From Chitinophagaceae bacterium (GTDB lineage Bacteria > Bacteroidota > Bacteroidia > Chitinophagales > Chitinophagaceae), in the NCBI GenBank assembly GCA_026786345.1, contig JAJAYD010000075.1, forward strand, positions 1 through 50,420: 50,420 nt of DNA. The letters run 5' to 3'. The translations under genes and the position numbers were made by a program. The notes below the pieces were generated by a model. That model did no database searches. It was not told the DNA's origin and was given only the letters and a program-made list of their open reading frames with translations. This document shows, piece by piece, positions 24,923 through 34,648 of this stretch (positions within the stretch are counted from its first letter, which is position 1; each line of letters opens with the position of its first letter).

Positions 24923-25895
24923 TTTTAATTTTTTTGTTGTTCTTCATAATAAATAATACCAAACCAATTGCTGAACCAATCAGGTACATTAATATAAGAT
25001 AAATGCCGGCATCACCCTGCCGGTCAAAACTTACCAGGTTTTTTATTACTACATAGGTAATGGCGGCATACATATACAGTGTGGTCATTACCAGCAGGTA
25101 GAACGACTTATCTTTTAAAGCCTGTGTATAGAGGTAAAAACCGGCACCACATAAAAAAAGAAATAGCACCAGGTATATCGAATTAAATACTACCAATGCG
25201 GCAATGGAAGAAACAAAAAACAAATGGTACCCAAAATTTTTGTAAGTGAACCCGAAATGCTTTTTAAAATTTTGATGTACTGATAAAATACCGGCAACAA
25301 TTAAAAGAACCCCCAAAGCTACTCCGCTGTAAATGAGCGAATGGCTGTTAAAATCATTGTTCTGCAAAAGCCGGAGCGGTGTTATTGAAATGCCTATACA
25401 GGCTGCAAGATTGGTTATAGCCATACTCAATATTCCTATATGGTCAAAATAATAAGCTGCTGCAAATAGCAAAACCATCGGAATAAATGTTGCCATACCC
25501 CACCTGTTTCCAAACAAGCCATATTGAAACTGCAGGTAGCCAAGCAGAATCAATAATAGCAAACAGCCTGATAAAACAATGTAATCGAACAGTACGTTGG
25601 GTGATTGAACCTGCTGCCTGCTGAAACCGGGAGCTTTTTGTAAACTGTAATAAAAACAGGCAACACACGCAACCGCCAACGTCAGGGTAATAGTAGTCTG
25701 GCCAATCGAGTCTATGTTTTTATAAATGATGATTCCAACACCGGTGGTCAGCAGAAAAATACCTGCGTACAAAAGGGTAAGTAAGTCCCAATACACCGAT
25801 ACCGGGGTATTCTTTTCATGCGCTTCAATGTTCTCGAGCGTTGTTGCATCCACCAGTCCATCTTGATGGATTTTTTTAAAAAGAAAAACATTCAT
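24909..25895 (-). CDS. DUF2157-domain membrane protein
   Basis: The 328-residue protein has a short cytoplasmic N-terminus (KKIHQDGLVDATTLENIEAHEK), like the helical start of DUF2157 proteins, and then about eleven hydrophobic helices ending in a Lys-rich tail (MKNNKKIKNAGI). DUF2157 proteins are of unknown function. It is the first gene of a possible five-gene run with its partner, the mutarotase and galK. The N-terminal domain of this and the next protein look alike in style, suggesting an ancient duplication. Confidence 0.78.
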   Translation of the reverse strand: MNVFLFKKIHQDGLVDATTLENIEAHEKNTPVSVYWDLLTLLYAGIFLLTTGVGIIIYKNIDSIGQTTITLTLAVACVACFYYSLQKAPGFSRQQVQSPNVLFDYIVLSGCLLLLILLGYLQFQYGLFGNRWGMATFIPMVLLFAAAYYFDHIGILSMAITNLAACIGISITPLRLLQNNDFNSHSLIYSGVALGVLLIVAGILSVHQNFKKHFGFTYKNFGYHLFFVSSIAALVVFNSIYLVLFLFLCGAGFYLYTQALKDKSFYLLVMTTLYMYAAITYVVIKNLVSFDRQGDAGIYLILMYLIGSAIGLVLFIMKNNKKIKNAGI

Positions 25896-25951
25896 GGGTT
25901 AATAGAATTGGCCTGGTAAGATATAATTAAAAATGAAGGATTTATAAAAGG

Positions 25952-26020
25952 GTGAGTCGTGAGTAGTCAGTGGTCAGTGGTGAGTAGTGAGTGTCAGTAG
26001 TGAGTAGTGAGTGTGGTGAG
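25952..26020. repeat. Degenerate simple repeat of GTGAGTAGT units
   Basis: About 69 bp are built from variants of GTGAGTAGT, CAGTGGT and GTGAGTGT in tandem. It lies in the spacer before icmF and has no coding potential. Such tracts are prone to slippage. Confidence 0.7.
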
Positions 26021-26069
26021 GCCAACCGCCATGGAAAGTATACGATGCCAGGTACTAACAATCGTTAGC

Positions 26070-26165
26070 ATTGCCCCGAAATGCCCTAATTTTGAAAGCT
26101 GAAATTATCAGTATAATCACCCAAAGAATGATGTTAAACCAGGGCATTTTAAACATTGCCCCGAA
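26070..26165 (+). promoter_or_regulatory. icmF leader: -7-like element, direct repeat and inverted repeat
   Basis: TAATTTTG at 26087-26094 fits the TAnnTTTG -7 consensus. The 11-mer ATTGCCCCGAA occurs at 26070-26080 and again at 26155-26165. AAATGCCCT (26079-26087) is perfectly complementary to AGGGCATTT (26141-26149). The leader is too short for a standard B12 riboswitch and I see no B12-box sequence. Confidence 0.35.
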
Positions 26166-26185
26166 GCATTAATAAAGTACTTTAA

Positions 26186-29100
26186 ATGGCAAACACACCC
26201 GAACATAAAGTTAGAATTGTAACAGCAGCTTCGTTATTCGATGGGCACGATGCAGCCATCAACATTATGCGGAGAATATTACAGAGCAAAGGCGCTGAAA
26301 TCATTCACCTCGGCCATAACCGGAGTGTTGCAGAAATAGTAGAATGTGCCATTGAAGAAGATGCACAGGGGATTGCTATAACCAGCTACCAGGGTGGTCA
26401 TGTTGAGTTCTTCAAATACATGAAAGACCTGCTGGACGAAAACGACAGCAGCCATATTAAAATTTTTGGCGGTGGTGGTGGAACCATTCTTCCCTCAGAG
26501 ATAAAGGAATTGCACGACTACGGCATTACCAGAATTTATAGCCCCGATGATGGCCGAACTATGGGATTGGAAGGCATGATAGAGGATGTGATAGAAAAGG
26601 CAACAGGAACCCTGCCATCCGGCCCCCCTGCCCCCCGAAGGGGGGTTCTGCATGATGTGAATGATGCAAATGGGAGTTTTGCTTTAGCGGAAAATAAGGA
26701 CATTATTTCGGCCCCTTTGTCCACCGAAGGGGGGTTCTCAAAAATGCACTCCACCAATGGACACAATGCCCTGGGAGAAAGTAAGGACATTATTTCAATT
26801 GCAAGGGCAATAACACTTGCTGAAAATGGACAGGACTTTTCAGGGTACCTCACTAAACTGAATGGTAAAAATGGCAATGAACATAAGACACTAACCAATC
26901 ACTCACAAACACCGATAAATCAGCACCCCAACCAAAACGAAGTTTTGGAAAATACCCATCACACAGAACCCCCCTTGGGGGGCAGGGGGGCTGTGTTAGG
27001 CATTACCGGTACCGGTGGCGCAGGCAAGTCTTCCGTAACCGATGAGATTGTACGCAGGTTCTTAACCATGTACCCAACTAAAACCATCGCAGTCATCTCA
27101 GTTGACCCAAGTAAGAAGAAAACAGGGGGCGCCTTATTGGGCGACCGTATTCGCATGAATTCCATCCATCATCCACGGGTATACATGCGCAGCCTGGCCA
27201 CCCGCGAAAGTGATAAAGCTTTAAGTAAACATGTACAGGAAGCCATTGATATTGTAAAAGCGGCACACTACGATTTCATTATTTTAGAGAGTGCCGGTGT
27301 AGGCCAAAGTGATGCTTCCATATTGGATTTTTGCGATGTAAGTCTTTATGTAATGACCCCTGAATATGGTGCAGCTTCTCAATTGGAAAAGATAAATATG
27401 CTGGACTATGCCGATGTAGTTTGCATCAATAAATTTGATAAAGCCGGGGCATTGGATGCATTAAACGACGTAAGAAAACAATACAAAAGAAACCATGGGT
27501 TATGGTCGGCCAAAGATGAAGCGTTGCCAGTAATTGGTACAACAGCAGCCAAGTTTAACGACGAAGGCATTAACCGTTTGGTAGTTGAACTGATCCGTAT
27601 TATTGAGAAAAAGACCGGTTCAAAATTTAGCAACGAAGCCGCTGGCGCAACCGAAGCAGGACACTCTATCAAAGGATTGATCATACCTCCAAAACGGGTT
27701 CGGTATCTCTCCGAAATATCGGATGAAGTAAGAAAATATAACCAGTTGGCAAAAGAACAGGCAGCCATTGCTACCAAACTCTACCAGCTCCAGGGCACCT
27801 TGTCCATTTTACAAAACGACACAGCAGCTACTGAACATTCCATGCTACAGTCAATTGAAAAAGTTGTAGCCACGCACCAAAAGCAATTGTTGCCTGTTTG
27901 TAAAAAATTACTCGACGAGTGGGAAGCAACCACAGCCAGTTATCAAAAAGAATTTTTTGAGTATGACGTAAGGGGCAAAGTGATACAACAACCCCTGTAT
28001 TCAAAGAGCCTCAGCCAGACAAACATTCCGCGTATATCGGTTCCAAAGTTTAAAGATTGGGGCGATATTTTGTTATGGCGTTTGCAGGAAAATTTTCCGG
28101 GCAAATTTCCTTTCACCGCAGGCGTATTTCCTTTAAAACGCAGCGAGGAAGACCCTACCCGCATGTTTGCCGGCGAAGGTGGCCCGGAGCGTACCAACAA
28201 ACGTTTTCATTATGTATCGTTAGGTCAGCCCGCAAAGCGATTATCAACCGCTTTCGACAGTGTAACGCTCTATGGGGAAGACCCTGCTATTCGCCCCGAC
28301 ATTTATGGTAAAGTGGGCAACAGTGGTGTAAGTATTGCCACGGTAGATGATGCCAAGAAATTATACAGTGGGTTCGATTTGTGCAGCCCACGCACCTCCG
28401 TTAGCATGACCATAAACGGACCTGCTCCCATGTTACTTGCATTTTTTATGAACGCCGCCATTGACCAGCAATGCGAAAAATGGATCACAGAAAACAATGC
28501 ATGGGAGGCAGTGGAAAAAGCCTTCGAAACAAAATACGAACACAGCGAACGGCCGATGTATTACGATCCTTCTTCGCCGGGCAGGCACCCCATGGAAGTG
28601 CTGAACGATGCGCAGGCAAAGCAACCCGTGCTTGGCTTACAATTATTAGGATTGAGTGGTAACGAGGTAGTGCCCGAAGACATCTACAACCAATTAAAAA
28701 CGCAGGCGCTTGCACAGGTAAGGGGTACGGTGCAGGCCGATATTTTAAAAGAAGACCAGGCGCAAAATACCTGCATCTTCAGCACCGAGTTTGCCTTAAA
28801 ATTAATGGGCGACGTGCAGGAGTATTTCATCAACCACAACGTTCGCAATTTCTACAGCGTAAGCATTAGCGGCTACCATATTGCAGAGGCCGGAGCCAAC
28901 CCGGTTACTCAGCTGGCCTTCACCCTTGCTAATGGTTTTACGTTTGTTGAGTATTACCTTAGCCGTGGCATGCACATAGACGATTTTGCTCCCAATCTCT
29001 CTTTCTTTTTTAGCAACGGTATGGACCCTGAATACAGTGTGATCGGCAGGGTGGCCCGCCGCATCTGGGCCAAGGCCATCAAGTACAAATACAATGGAAA

Positions 29101-29821
29101 CGAGCGCAGCCAAAAACTAAAATACCACATACAAACTTCGGGCAGAAGCCTGCATGCACAGGAGATTGACTTCAACGATATACGCACCACCCTGCAGGCA
29201 TTGTATGCCATATACGATAACTGCAACAGCCTTCACACAAACGCCTACGACGAGGCCATAACCACACCAACCGAAGAAAGTGTACGCCGCGCAATGGCCA
29301 TTCAATTAATCATAAACCGTGAGTTGGGAACAGCTAAAAATGAGAACCCAAACCAGGGCAGTTTTTTAATTGAAGAATTAACGGACCTGGTAGAAGAAGC
29401 TGTGGTGGCTGAGTTTGACAGGTTGAACGAAAGAGGTGGTGTATTGGGTGCCATGGAGCGTATGTATCAACGCAATAAAATACAGGAGGAAAGCCTGTAT
29501 TATGAAACCCTGAAACACACCGGCGAACTACCTATTGTTGGCGTAAATACTTTTTTAAATAAAATGGGCAGTCCTACGATTTTACCCGGTGAGGTCATCC
29601 GCAGTACCAACGAAGAAAAAGAACAACAGATTAGCAACCTGAAGTCATTTCATAAACGAAACCAGGACAACAGCACACAAGCTTTACAACGCCTGCAGCA
29701 GGTGGCCATTTCAAATGGAAACCTTTTTGCAGAGTTGATGGAGACCGTAAAATATTGCAGCCTTGGGCAAATTACCCACGCATTGTACGAGGTGGGCGGC
29801 CAGTATAGAAGAAGTATGTAG
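26186..29821 (+). CDS. icmF: Fused isobutyryl-CoA mutase (B12 domain, G-protein chaperone, mutase)
   Basis: The 1211-residue protein has three parts. The B12-binding domain (about 1-140) has DGHDAAI with His21, the axial cobalt ligand. The MeaB-like GTPase domain has P-loop GTGGAGKSS (275-283). The C-terminal mutase domain follows with [12 protein letters not shown], typical of isobutyryl rather than methylmalonyl specificity. It interconverts isobutyryl-CoA and butyryl-CoA, with the GTPase domain protecting the cofactor. The linker at residues 143-270 is unusually long and holds an in-frame inverted repeat and a partial internal duplication. Known IcmF proteins are near 1090-1130 residues. 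The frame is intact, so the protein is probably functional. Confidence 0.93.
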   Translation: MANTPEHKVRIVTAASLFDGHDAAINIMRRILQSKGAEIIHLGHNRSVAEIVECAIEEDAQGIAITSYQGGHVEFFKYMKDLLDENDSSHIKIFGGGGGTILPSEIKELHDYGITRIYSPDDGRTMGLEGMIEDVIEKATGTLPSGPPAPRRGVLHDVNDANGSFALAENKDIISAPLSTEGGFSKMHSTNGHNALGESKDIISIARAITLAENGQDFSGYLTKLNGKNGNEHKTLTNHSQTPINQHPNQNEVLENTHHTEPPLGGRGAVLGITGTGGAGKSSVTDEIVRRFLTMYPTKTIAVISVDPSKKKTGGALLGDRIRMNSIHHPRVYMRSLATRESDKALSKHVQEAIDIVKAAHYDFIILESAGVGQSDASILDFCDVSLYVMTPEYGAASQLEKINMLDYADVVCINKFDKAGALDALNDVRKQYKRNHGLWSAKDEALPVIGTTAAKFNDEGINRLVVELIRIIEKKTGSKFSNEAAGATEAGHSIKGLIIPPKRVRYLSEISDEVRKYNQLAKEQAAIATKLYQLQGTLSILQNDTAATEHSMLQSIEKVVATHQKQLLPVCKKLLDEWEATTASYQKEFFEYDVRGKVIQQPLYSKSLSQTNIPRISVPKFKDWGDILLWRLQENFPGKFPFTAGVFPLKRSEEDPTRMFAGEGGPERTNKRFHYVSLGQPAKRLSTAFDSVTLYGEDPAIRPDIYGKVGNSGVSIATVDDAKKLYSGFDLCSPRTSVSMTINGPAPMLLAFFMNAAIDQQCEKWITENNAWEAVEKAFETKYEHSERPMYYDPSSPGRHPMEVLNDAQAKQPVLGLQLLGLSGNEVVPEDIYNQLKTQALAQVRGTVQADILKEDQAQNTCIFSTEFALKLMGDVQEYFINHNVRNFYSVSISGYHIAEAGANPVTQLAFTLANGFTFVEYYLSRGMHIDDFAPNLSFFFSNGMDPEYSVIGRVARRIWAKAIKYKYNGNERSQKLKYHIQTSGRSLHAQEIDFNDIRTTLQALYAIYDNCNSLHTNAYDEAITTPTEESVRRAMAIQLIINRELGTAKNENPNQGSFLIEELTDLVEEAVVAEFDRLNERGGVLGAMERMYQRNKIQEESLYYETLKHTGELPIVGVNTFLNKMGSPTILPGEVIRSTNEEKEQQISNLKSFHKRNQDNSTQALQRLQQVAISNGNLFAELMETVKYCSLGQITHALYEVGGQYRRSM
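26622..26650. repeat. GC-rich inverted repeat inside the icmF linker, left arm
   Basis: This 29-nt segment is complementary, apart from one extra base, to 26964-26991. A 15-nt part of it recurs in direct orientation at 26724-26738. It is translated as part of [10 protein letters not shown] in the icmF linker. Confidence 0.85.
26964..26991. repeat. GC-rich inverted repeat inside the icmF linker, right arm
   Basis: This 28-nt segment is the complement of 26622-26650 with a one-base difference in length. It is translated as EPPLGGRG just before the P-loop domain. The pair encloses about 313 bp. Confidence 0.85.
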
Positions 29822-29845
29822 AAAATTTTTTAAGTATAATGAAAG

Positions 29846-29869
29846 CCCCGGTATAATCCGGGTTTTTTT
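29846..29869 (+). terminator. Terminator of icmF
   Basis: CCCGG (29847-29851) pairs with CCGGG (29858-29862) around a 6-nt loop and is followed by seven T residues, 25 bp past the icmF stop. Confidence 0.8.
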
Positions 29870-30000
29870 ATAGGCCAGGGTCGGAAATATTGCAGGTGTC
29901 GTAATTTGGGTACTTGCCAGCTGCGTTGCTTTCATGCTTACTGGGCATTACGGTTTAAAAATGATTTAGGAAATAGATAAGCAGGCACTTTACAGAAAAT

Positions 30001-31152
30001 TTACTTAAGCAAACCGGCAATCATTAAACCCAAATAAGTACCAATTCCGGTACCCACGGCGCCTGCCAATATTCCAGGTAAACGAAGGTCTTTACGGTTC
30101 AGGCTCGTGGCAAGAACTGCAGCACTGGTTGCACCGCCAATATTTGCATTGGATGCAATGGAGATAATATTCCAGTCAACTTTAAATAAGCCGCCAATAC
30201 CAAACAAAATAATTCCATGAACAAAGGCTATAATGGTTACCCATTCCAATAAAAGAATGGCGGTTTCTTTATTTGCAATAAGCGCAGAGATGTCGCAGTA
30301 AGCGCCCACTACTGCAAGAAATAGCAGCACCATAAACAAGCCGAGTATTTTGCCACCCTTTAGGTTTTGCACCCCTTTTACCTGTGCAAGCACCAGCGCC
30401 AATGTTGTTAGTACAATTACGGAGGGTAATTGTGGTACATAGAAACTTATCAATTGGGCAGCCACCAGCGATGCCAACCCAAGAAAAAGCAAACTGGAAA
30501 AGCCACTGATATTAATTAATTCACCAGATACCTCAATTGGCAAAACCATGCTGGTGGTTTCAACATTAGCAGACTTGCTTATTTTTCTTGGCATTAGTCT
30601 TTGCAAAAGCGGAGGCATTGTAATAGTTAAAATGATCCAGATAGTAGTAATGATATTGTCGGCAGCATTGATGGCCGCAAACAAAGTTCCATTTTTGATA
30701 ACACCGTAATGTAGCGCCACTGCGTTTAAATTAACGCTTCCTCCAATGTATGTACCCGTAAACATTCCGGCTACCGCAAAAGCTTCCGGCATGTTGTGCT
30801 GTTGTGGCGAAAGTAATAAATAACCAACCAGGGTTCCCACAATGGTACCGGCAGCGCCCAATAAAAACATGCTTAACATCGGCACCCCTGCAAGCCTGAT
30901 GTCTTTCAATCTTACGTCGAGCAGCAAATAGAATATCGCCAGCGGGGCTATATAGGTAAATATACCATCATACACAACAGATGCATCTTGTGAAGAAGGA
31001 ATGATATGGAGGTTAGACAACACTGCTCCCGCAAGTATAATGATGAGCGATGAGCCGAGATATTTAAAATACTTCTGCCTGGCAAGCCATTCAGAAAAGA
31101 CTACGAGTAAAATCAATATAGCAATTACAAATACAGGATTGTTTAGCAGCAT
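30001..31152 (-). CDS. DUF819-family membrane protein
   Basis: The 383-residue protein is almost wholly hydrophobic, with about eleven predicted helices and two short loops. The GTYIGGSVNLNAVALHYGV segment and the later SNANIGGATSAAVLA segment are conserved landmarks of DUF819 (YjcL-like) proteins, which resemble transporters with an inverted repeat. The substrate is unknown. The gene is alone, with 109 bp before the next minus-strand gene and a divergent neighbour region on the other side. Confidence 0.85.
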   Translation of the reverse strand: MLLNNPVFVIAILILLVVFSEWLARQKYFKYLGSSLIIILAGAVLSNLHIIPSSQDASVVYDGIFTYIAPLAIFYLLLDVRLKDIRLAGVPMLSMFLLGAAGTIVGTLVGYLLLSPQQHNMPEAFAVAGMFTGTYIGGSVNLNAVALHYGVIKNGTLFAAINAADNIITTIWIILTITMPPLLQRLMPRKISKSANVETTSMVLPIEVSGELINISGFSSLLFLGLASLVAAQLISFYVPQLPSVIVLTTLALVLAQVKGVQNLKGGKILGLFMVLLFLAVVGAYCDISALIANKETAILLLEWVTIIAFVHGIILFGIGGLFKVDWNIISIASNANIGGATSAAVLATSLNRKDLRLPGILAGAVGTGIGTYLGLMIAGLLK

Positions 31153-31260
31153 GTGGTTGTGGTTACCTACAATATAAGTACAAATACAGCCTTCACGTCT
31201 ATCTTGTAGAATATGGCTGTTCAGCCATTGCAGGTGTTGTCACTCTGCAACCTAACGCGT

Positions 31261-32025
31261 CTAGTAAGTGTATGTCCTTGTAACAACATCGCCATTGGTA
31301 GCTACCGCTTTTTCGCTGGTCAACCTGTTAAAAGAGTCGAAGGTATGGGTATGGTTTATGGTGACACCCCCGACCCCTGAGATGACGGTTGTTTTAATCA
31401 GGAATTTATTTTGATTGGAATACACCTGGCCAGTGTTAAGCGTATTTAAAAGGCTTGTGTACGTATAAGTTGTTTCACCACCAGAATTTGTTTCTTTTGA
31501 CACATTTCCATTGGCATCGTACTCGTATAGGGTTCTGTCTATTAATGTTGCCAAAGACTGCTTTATTTCATACTCCATCGATTGGGTTAATTGCTTAGCA
31601 GCATTGTAGGTATACTTCTCGATTGTAGTATCCCTGGTGTCGTTGTATTGAACATTGCTATCCGGTAGTTGATTGCTGTTCAGAAAAAAATCTCCGTGGA
31701 TAGACAAAACATTTGAATTAAAAATTTCAAGTGAGTATTTATTAACGCCATATTGGTACAAAAATTTGTCTCCTGCATTGGTTGACGATACAACTGAAAG
31801 TATGCGGTTATTTACATCGTACGACAAGTTGAATTTTGTAAACAAATTACCAGCCGACGATTTCAGGTCTTCGGTATATGTTTTTACAAGAAAGGAACCT
31901 CCGGGTGTTCCGACTGCACCTGTTGTGTCGGTCGGCCTGGAGACTTCACCAGTTATTTCCTTTTGGCACGAAGAAAAAATAAACACCAATACCGGTACCA
32001 TTAACATTGATAAAAAGGCTCTCAT
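31261..32025 (-). CDS. Secreted lipoprotein with YD-repeat-like beta structure
   Basis: The 254-residue product begins MRAFLSMLMVPVLVFIFSSC, a lipoprotein signal with Cys20. The mature part has repeated YxYxxxxxL patterns (KYTYNAAKQLTQSMEYEI; LYEYDANGNVSKETNS; HTFDSFNRLTSEKAVA), which resemble YD/RHS-type repeats of Bacteroidota surface lipoproteins. A low-complexity Thr/Gly linker lies after the Cys. It probably sits in the outer membrane; no enzymatic motif is visible. The protein ends TRTYTY, so a further repeat may have been lost, or this is its natural end. Confidence 0.7.
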   Translation of the reverse strand: MRAFLSMLMVPVLVFIFSSCQKEITGEVSRPTDTTGAVGTPGGSFLVKTYTEDLKSSAGNLFTKFNLSYDVNNRILSVVSSTNAGDKFLYQYGVNKYSLEIFNSNVLSIHGDFFLNSNQLPDSNVQYNDTRDTTIEKYTYNAAKQLTQSMEYEIKQSLATLIDRTLYEYDANGNVSKETNSGGETTYTYTSLLNTLNTGQVYSNQNKFLIKTTVISGVGGVTINHTHTFDSFNRLTSEKAVATNGDVVTRTYTY

Positions 32026-32428
32026 TAACTATCATTAATATGAAAAATGAATATAACGGAAAAAAACTAAAACGTCTTTTTGCGCTTGACGAAAGTGGAG
32101 AGGTTGCTGGTGTTTTATAATGTTGTGCCTGGAACTACAGGCTGACTATATTGATGAAATTCCACCTACCCGGCAGCAGGTTCATCTGTTTACCTACTTG
32201 TACAGGCGGCTGTATATACAAACTTAATCGGCGCATTTATAAACAAAAACTATTATCTGCTGTGAAGGCTAAAAATGCAACTACCTTTAGTCGGTGCCGG
32301 CTAAGCTTAGCAGTAAAAATTATATTACAACCAGGTTAAAGTTAATAGTGTTGTAAAGCTGTTAATAGTTATGCAGGTATATTATTAAAAACTTCATTAC
32401 TAAAAAGCACACCCAGAAATACCTACCC
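32026..32428. other. Spacer with possible gene debris
   Basis: This 403-bp stretch has no convincing gene. A 35-codon open frame at 32120-32227 (MLCLELQADYIDEIPPTRQQ...) has protein-like composition but no recognised family and no clear ribosome site; it may be a remnant. Confidence 0.35.
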
Positions 32429-32605
32429 ATGAAAAAGAAATTTACCATTGCAGAGTTGGCCATTTTAATACTCTCCATCGTCATCATCTTTATCTCCGAA
32501 TATTACTATACGATATTAAAGGACCACGACCGGGCCATATTTATTGGCCTATGGCCCCCGACAATGTTAATCCTGTTGGTTTACCTAAACACGAAAAAAA
32601 ACTAA
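32429..32605 (+). CDS. Small membrane protein (58 aa), first of a linked pair
   Basis: The open frame encodes MKKKFTIAELAILILSIV... and ends YLNTKKN. It has two hydrophobic helices joined by a polar loop (YTILKDHDRAIFIGLWPPTM) with basic ends, which predicts a hairpin in the inner membrane. The stop is 3 bp before the start of a second small membrane protein, suggesting translational coupling. It has protein-like codon use and a Lys-rich start. I do not recognise its family; small subunits of transporters have this shape. Confidence 0.65.
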   Translation: MKKKFTIAELAILILSIVIIFISEYYYTILKDHDRAIFIGLWPPTMLILLVYLNTKKN

Positions 32606-32608
32606 TCC

Positions 32609-32725
32609 ATGGAAAACCTTGATTTCATAATATTAACAACGGTGGTGGTTATTGTATTTGCTATTTTTTCGTTGTCGTTGCTGCGTGGATTTGGAAGTAA
32701 AGATGGAATAAAAGATAAAAAATAG
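32609..32725 (+). CDS. Small membrane protein (38 aa), second of a linked pair
   Basis: The open frame encodes MENLDFIILTTVVVIVFAIF then SLSLLRGFGSKDGIKDKK: one transmembrane helix and a basic, charged cytoplasmic tail. It starts 3 bp after the stop of the 58-aa protein. At this length chance cannot be excluded, but the classic helix-plus-Lys tail and close spacing favour a real gene. The function is unknown; a role as a small accessory subunit is a guess. Confidence 0.5.
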   Translation: MENLDFIILTTVVVIVFAIFSLSLLRGFGSKDGIKDKK

Positions 32726-33127
32726 GTGGGAATTGGGTAAGAGATAATAATTAATTATAGTGCCATTTTGGGTACAAGCCAAATAACTCCGATGGAAAAT
32801 CGTTGCGTCGCATTACGTTCATCGGCAACGCTCCGGTTTGGCTTAATTGCTGTTTGTTTTCTTAAACAACGATTATTTGTTTATCTAAGTTTGCTGTAGT
32901 ACAACACCTGGCAAACGCGAAAATACTTTACGCCTTTTTTAAAAGAATGTAGAAGAGTCAATAGGCGGAGAAAGATGGAAGTCTTCAGAAATTAATGTTG
33001 GGTTGACATTATGTGTATCATTAATATCGGTGATTACCACTATCCAGGCGGTACCAGGCTCCGTATAGGGCTGTACCCCGCAGGAGTTGCAGCAAACAAT
33101 TCCTGCAACTGTTAATCTTAAATGTTT
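32726..33127. other. Spacer with a stop-free frame continuing past the acyltransferase end
   Basis: This 402-bp stretch has no complete gene. On the minus strand, the frame of the acyltransferase reopens directly after its stop and stays open for about 60 codons (including AWIVVITDIND), with no ATG. An imperfect inverted repeat (AAGCCAAA with TTTGGCTT) lies near 32774-32842. It could hold the remains of an extension or an unrelated fragment. Confidence 0.3.
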
Positions 33128-34009
33128 TTATTCTATCACCAAATCCTTAAACTCATCCGTATACTCCCATTTCCAGCGCCTGTGGCTCCATAAATAATTA
33201 CTGGGTTTCTTGCGGATGGCGTCTTCTATCAGCTTAATAAGCTCTTTGGTCAACATGCCTTCTTTATAGCTGCGGGGCTCTGTGGTTAACAAGGTAAAAT
33301 CTATTCTGTAATAACCTCTCTTCACCCTGTAAAAACGGGCAAATACCACTGCATCATTGCTGGATCTTGTTCCCTTTTCAGGCCCGCTGAGAAAAGGGAC
33401 CATTTTACTAAAAAAAGGCATCCAGTACGCATTGGCAGGGTTGCCAGGGTTTTGATCTGCAACCAATGTTAGGGCATACCTGCCTTTCATGTAGGGGCGA
33501 AAACTCCGGCGAAAATTTGTAGCAGGCACCATGATACCATTGAAGCGCTGGCGCAAATTTAAAATGAGCCTGTCAAAAACTTTGTTCTTTACCGGCATAT
33601 ACACTACTATAAATGGAAAGCGGCTTACAAGGGACATGTACAGGCTGCCAAACTCCCAGTTAAAAAAATGACCGGTGAGTATCTGCACATTCTTACCGGT
33701 GTCGTATAAATCATTCAGCACTTCTATGTTCGACGAAAATCTTTTGCGAATGGTCTTCTCAGTTACCGAAAGCATTTTAATGGTTTCAATAAACGTATCC
33801 AAAAACTGGTGGTAAAAATCTTTTGCAATACGGGATCTTTCTGCTGCCGTTTTTTCTGGAAAGGCTATTAAAAGGTTGTTCTTCACTACCTCTTTGCGAT
33901 AGCCGATAATGTAATAGAGCACGCCATAGACTATATCGCTCAATAAATATAATAATCGCCAGGGCAGCAGTGAAAGCAGGTATAAAAATCCATAAACAAT
34001 ATAGTACAT
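33128..34009 (-). CDS. Lipid A biosynthesis acyltransferase (LpxL/HtrB-like)
   Basis: The 293-residue protein has an N-terminal membrane segment (FLYLLSLLPWRLLYLLSDI) and the HX4E catalytic motif in LTGHFFNWEF at about residue 118. The conserved VADQNPGNPANAYWMPFF and GPEKGTRSSNDAVVFARF segments of the LpxL/LpxM family follow. It transfers a secondary acyl chain to lipid A or a similar glycolipid at the inner membrane. Length is typical. It is alone, with a repeat-rich spacer upstream. Confidence 0.92.
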   Translation of the reverse strand: MYYIVYGFLYLLSLLPWRLLYLLSDIVYGVLYYIIGYRKEVVKNNLLIAFPEKTAAERSRIAKDFYHQFLDTFIETIKMLSVTEKTIRKRFSSNIEVLNDLYDTGKNVQILTGHFFNWEFGSLYMSLVSRFPFIVVYMPVKNKVFDRLILNLRQRFNGIMVPATNFRRSFRPYMKGRYALTLVADQNPGNPANAYWMPFFSKMVPFLSGPEKGTRSSNDAVVFARFYRVKRGYYRIDFTLLTTEPRSYKEGMLTKELIKLIEDAIRKKPSNYLWSHRRWKWEYTDEFKDLVIE

Positions 34010-34648
34010 GAACGTGCTTTAATAAAACCACGAAATTAAGTAAGTGAGCCAATAATGCTTTCGCAAAATAAGGGCCTTGTCCTGGTTATTGGTTGTTGAC
34101 GTATTCAACCCTTGCAGGGTTGGAAAATGGAATTGTGCATCGTACCCCGGGGCTTTACCATGGGCTATTGATATTGAAGCCTTTTGCAACAAGGGCGATT
34201 AGGGCTCTCCATCCAAAAGCTCCGGAGGAGCGACCTTTTGGTAGAAAAAAATGATCGTAAAAATTACAAGCCCCGCAGGGCGGCATTATTATCTCCACGG
34301 AAATAGCGCAGCACATATGTCTCCAAACCGCCGGGCAACGCCGTTCAGTCAAGGTGTCGTCATCCTGCACCTGTTTCAGGGTCTCCTGGATTATGGTAGC
34401 CGACGTGCAGGGGATGCTGAAATAAATTCAGCATGACGGCTCGCTTAATATGTTATTCTACAGAGCGGTTACGCATCTGGCGTACCATTGAAATGTTTTT
34501 ATGGTATTAGGATCACGGATTTTATTAGCTAAGGTGCAGGGGATGCTGAAATAAATTCAGCATGACGTCTTCTATTACTTCCATTTATTTTCAAAATATT
34601 CTTATCAATTCACGTTCTACATTATCTTACCCAACCAAAAACCTGTTT
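34010..34648. repeat. Cluster of three short-repeat families in one spacer
   Basis: This spacer holds AACCCT-TGC-AGGGTT (34107-34121) and a CCCCGGGG-containing partner; a REP-type unit with GCTCCGGAGGAGC (34219-34231) and GCCCCGCAGGGC (34270-34281) about 40 bp apart; and two identical 34-bp copies (34405-34438 and 34534-34567), each with a palindrome ATGCTGAA-ATAAA-TTCAGCAT. A diverged, inverted copy of the last family lies at 34356-34388. These types of palindrome are known to be scattered in Bacteroidota genomes. No gene is seen. Confidence 0.75.

Noticed and set aside
25896-26185. A possible CRISPR-like or tandem array before icmF
   Set aside because: The GTGAGTAGT units are short, degenerate and without unique spacers, so this is a simple repeat.
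26087-26185. A possible cobalamin riboswitch in the icmF leader
   Set aside because: The leader is under 100 nt after the -7-like element and has no B12-box sequence; only a short stem is visible.
29874-29969. A 32-codon frame after icmF that resembles a C-terminal transmembrane helix (IAGVVIWVLASCVAFMLTGH)
   Set aside because: It has no usable start codon, lies after the icmF terminator and matches no family. It may be a fragment, but I do not call it a gene.
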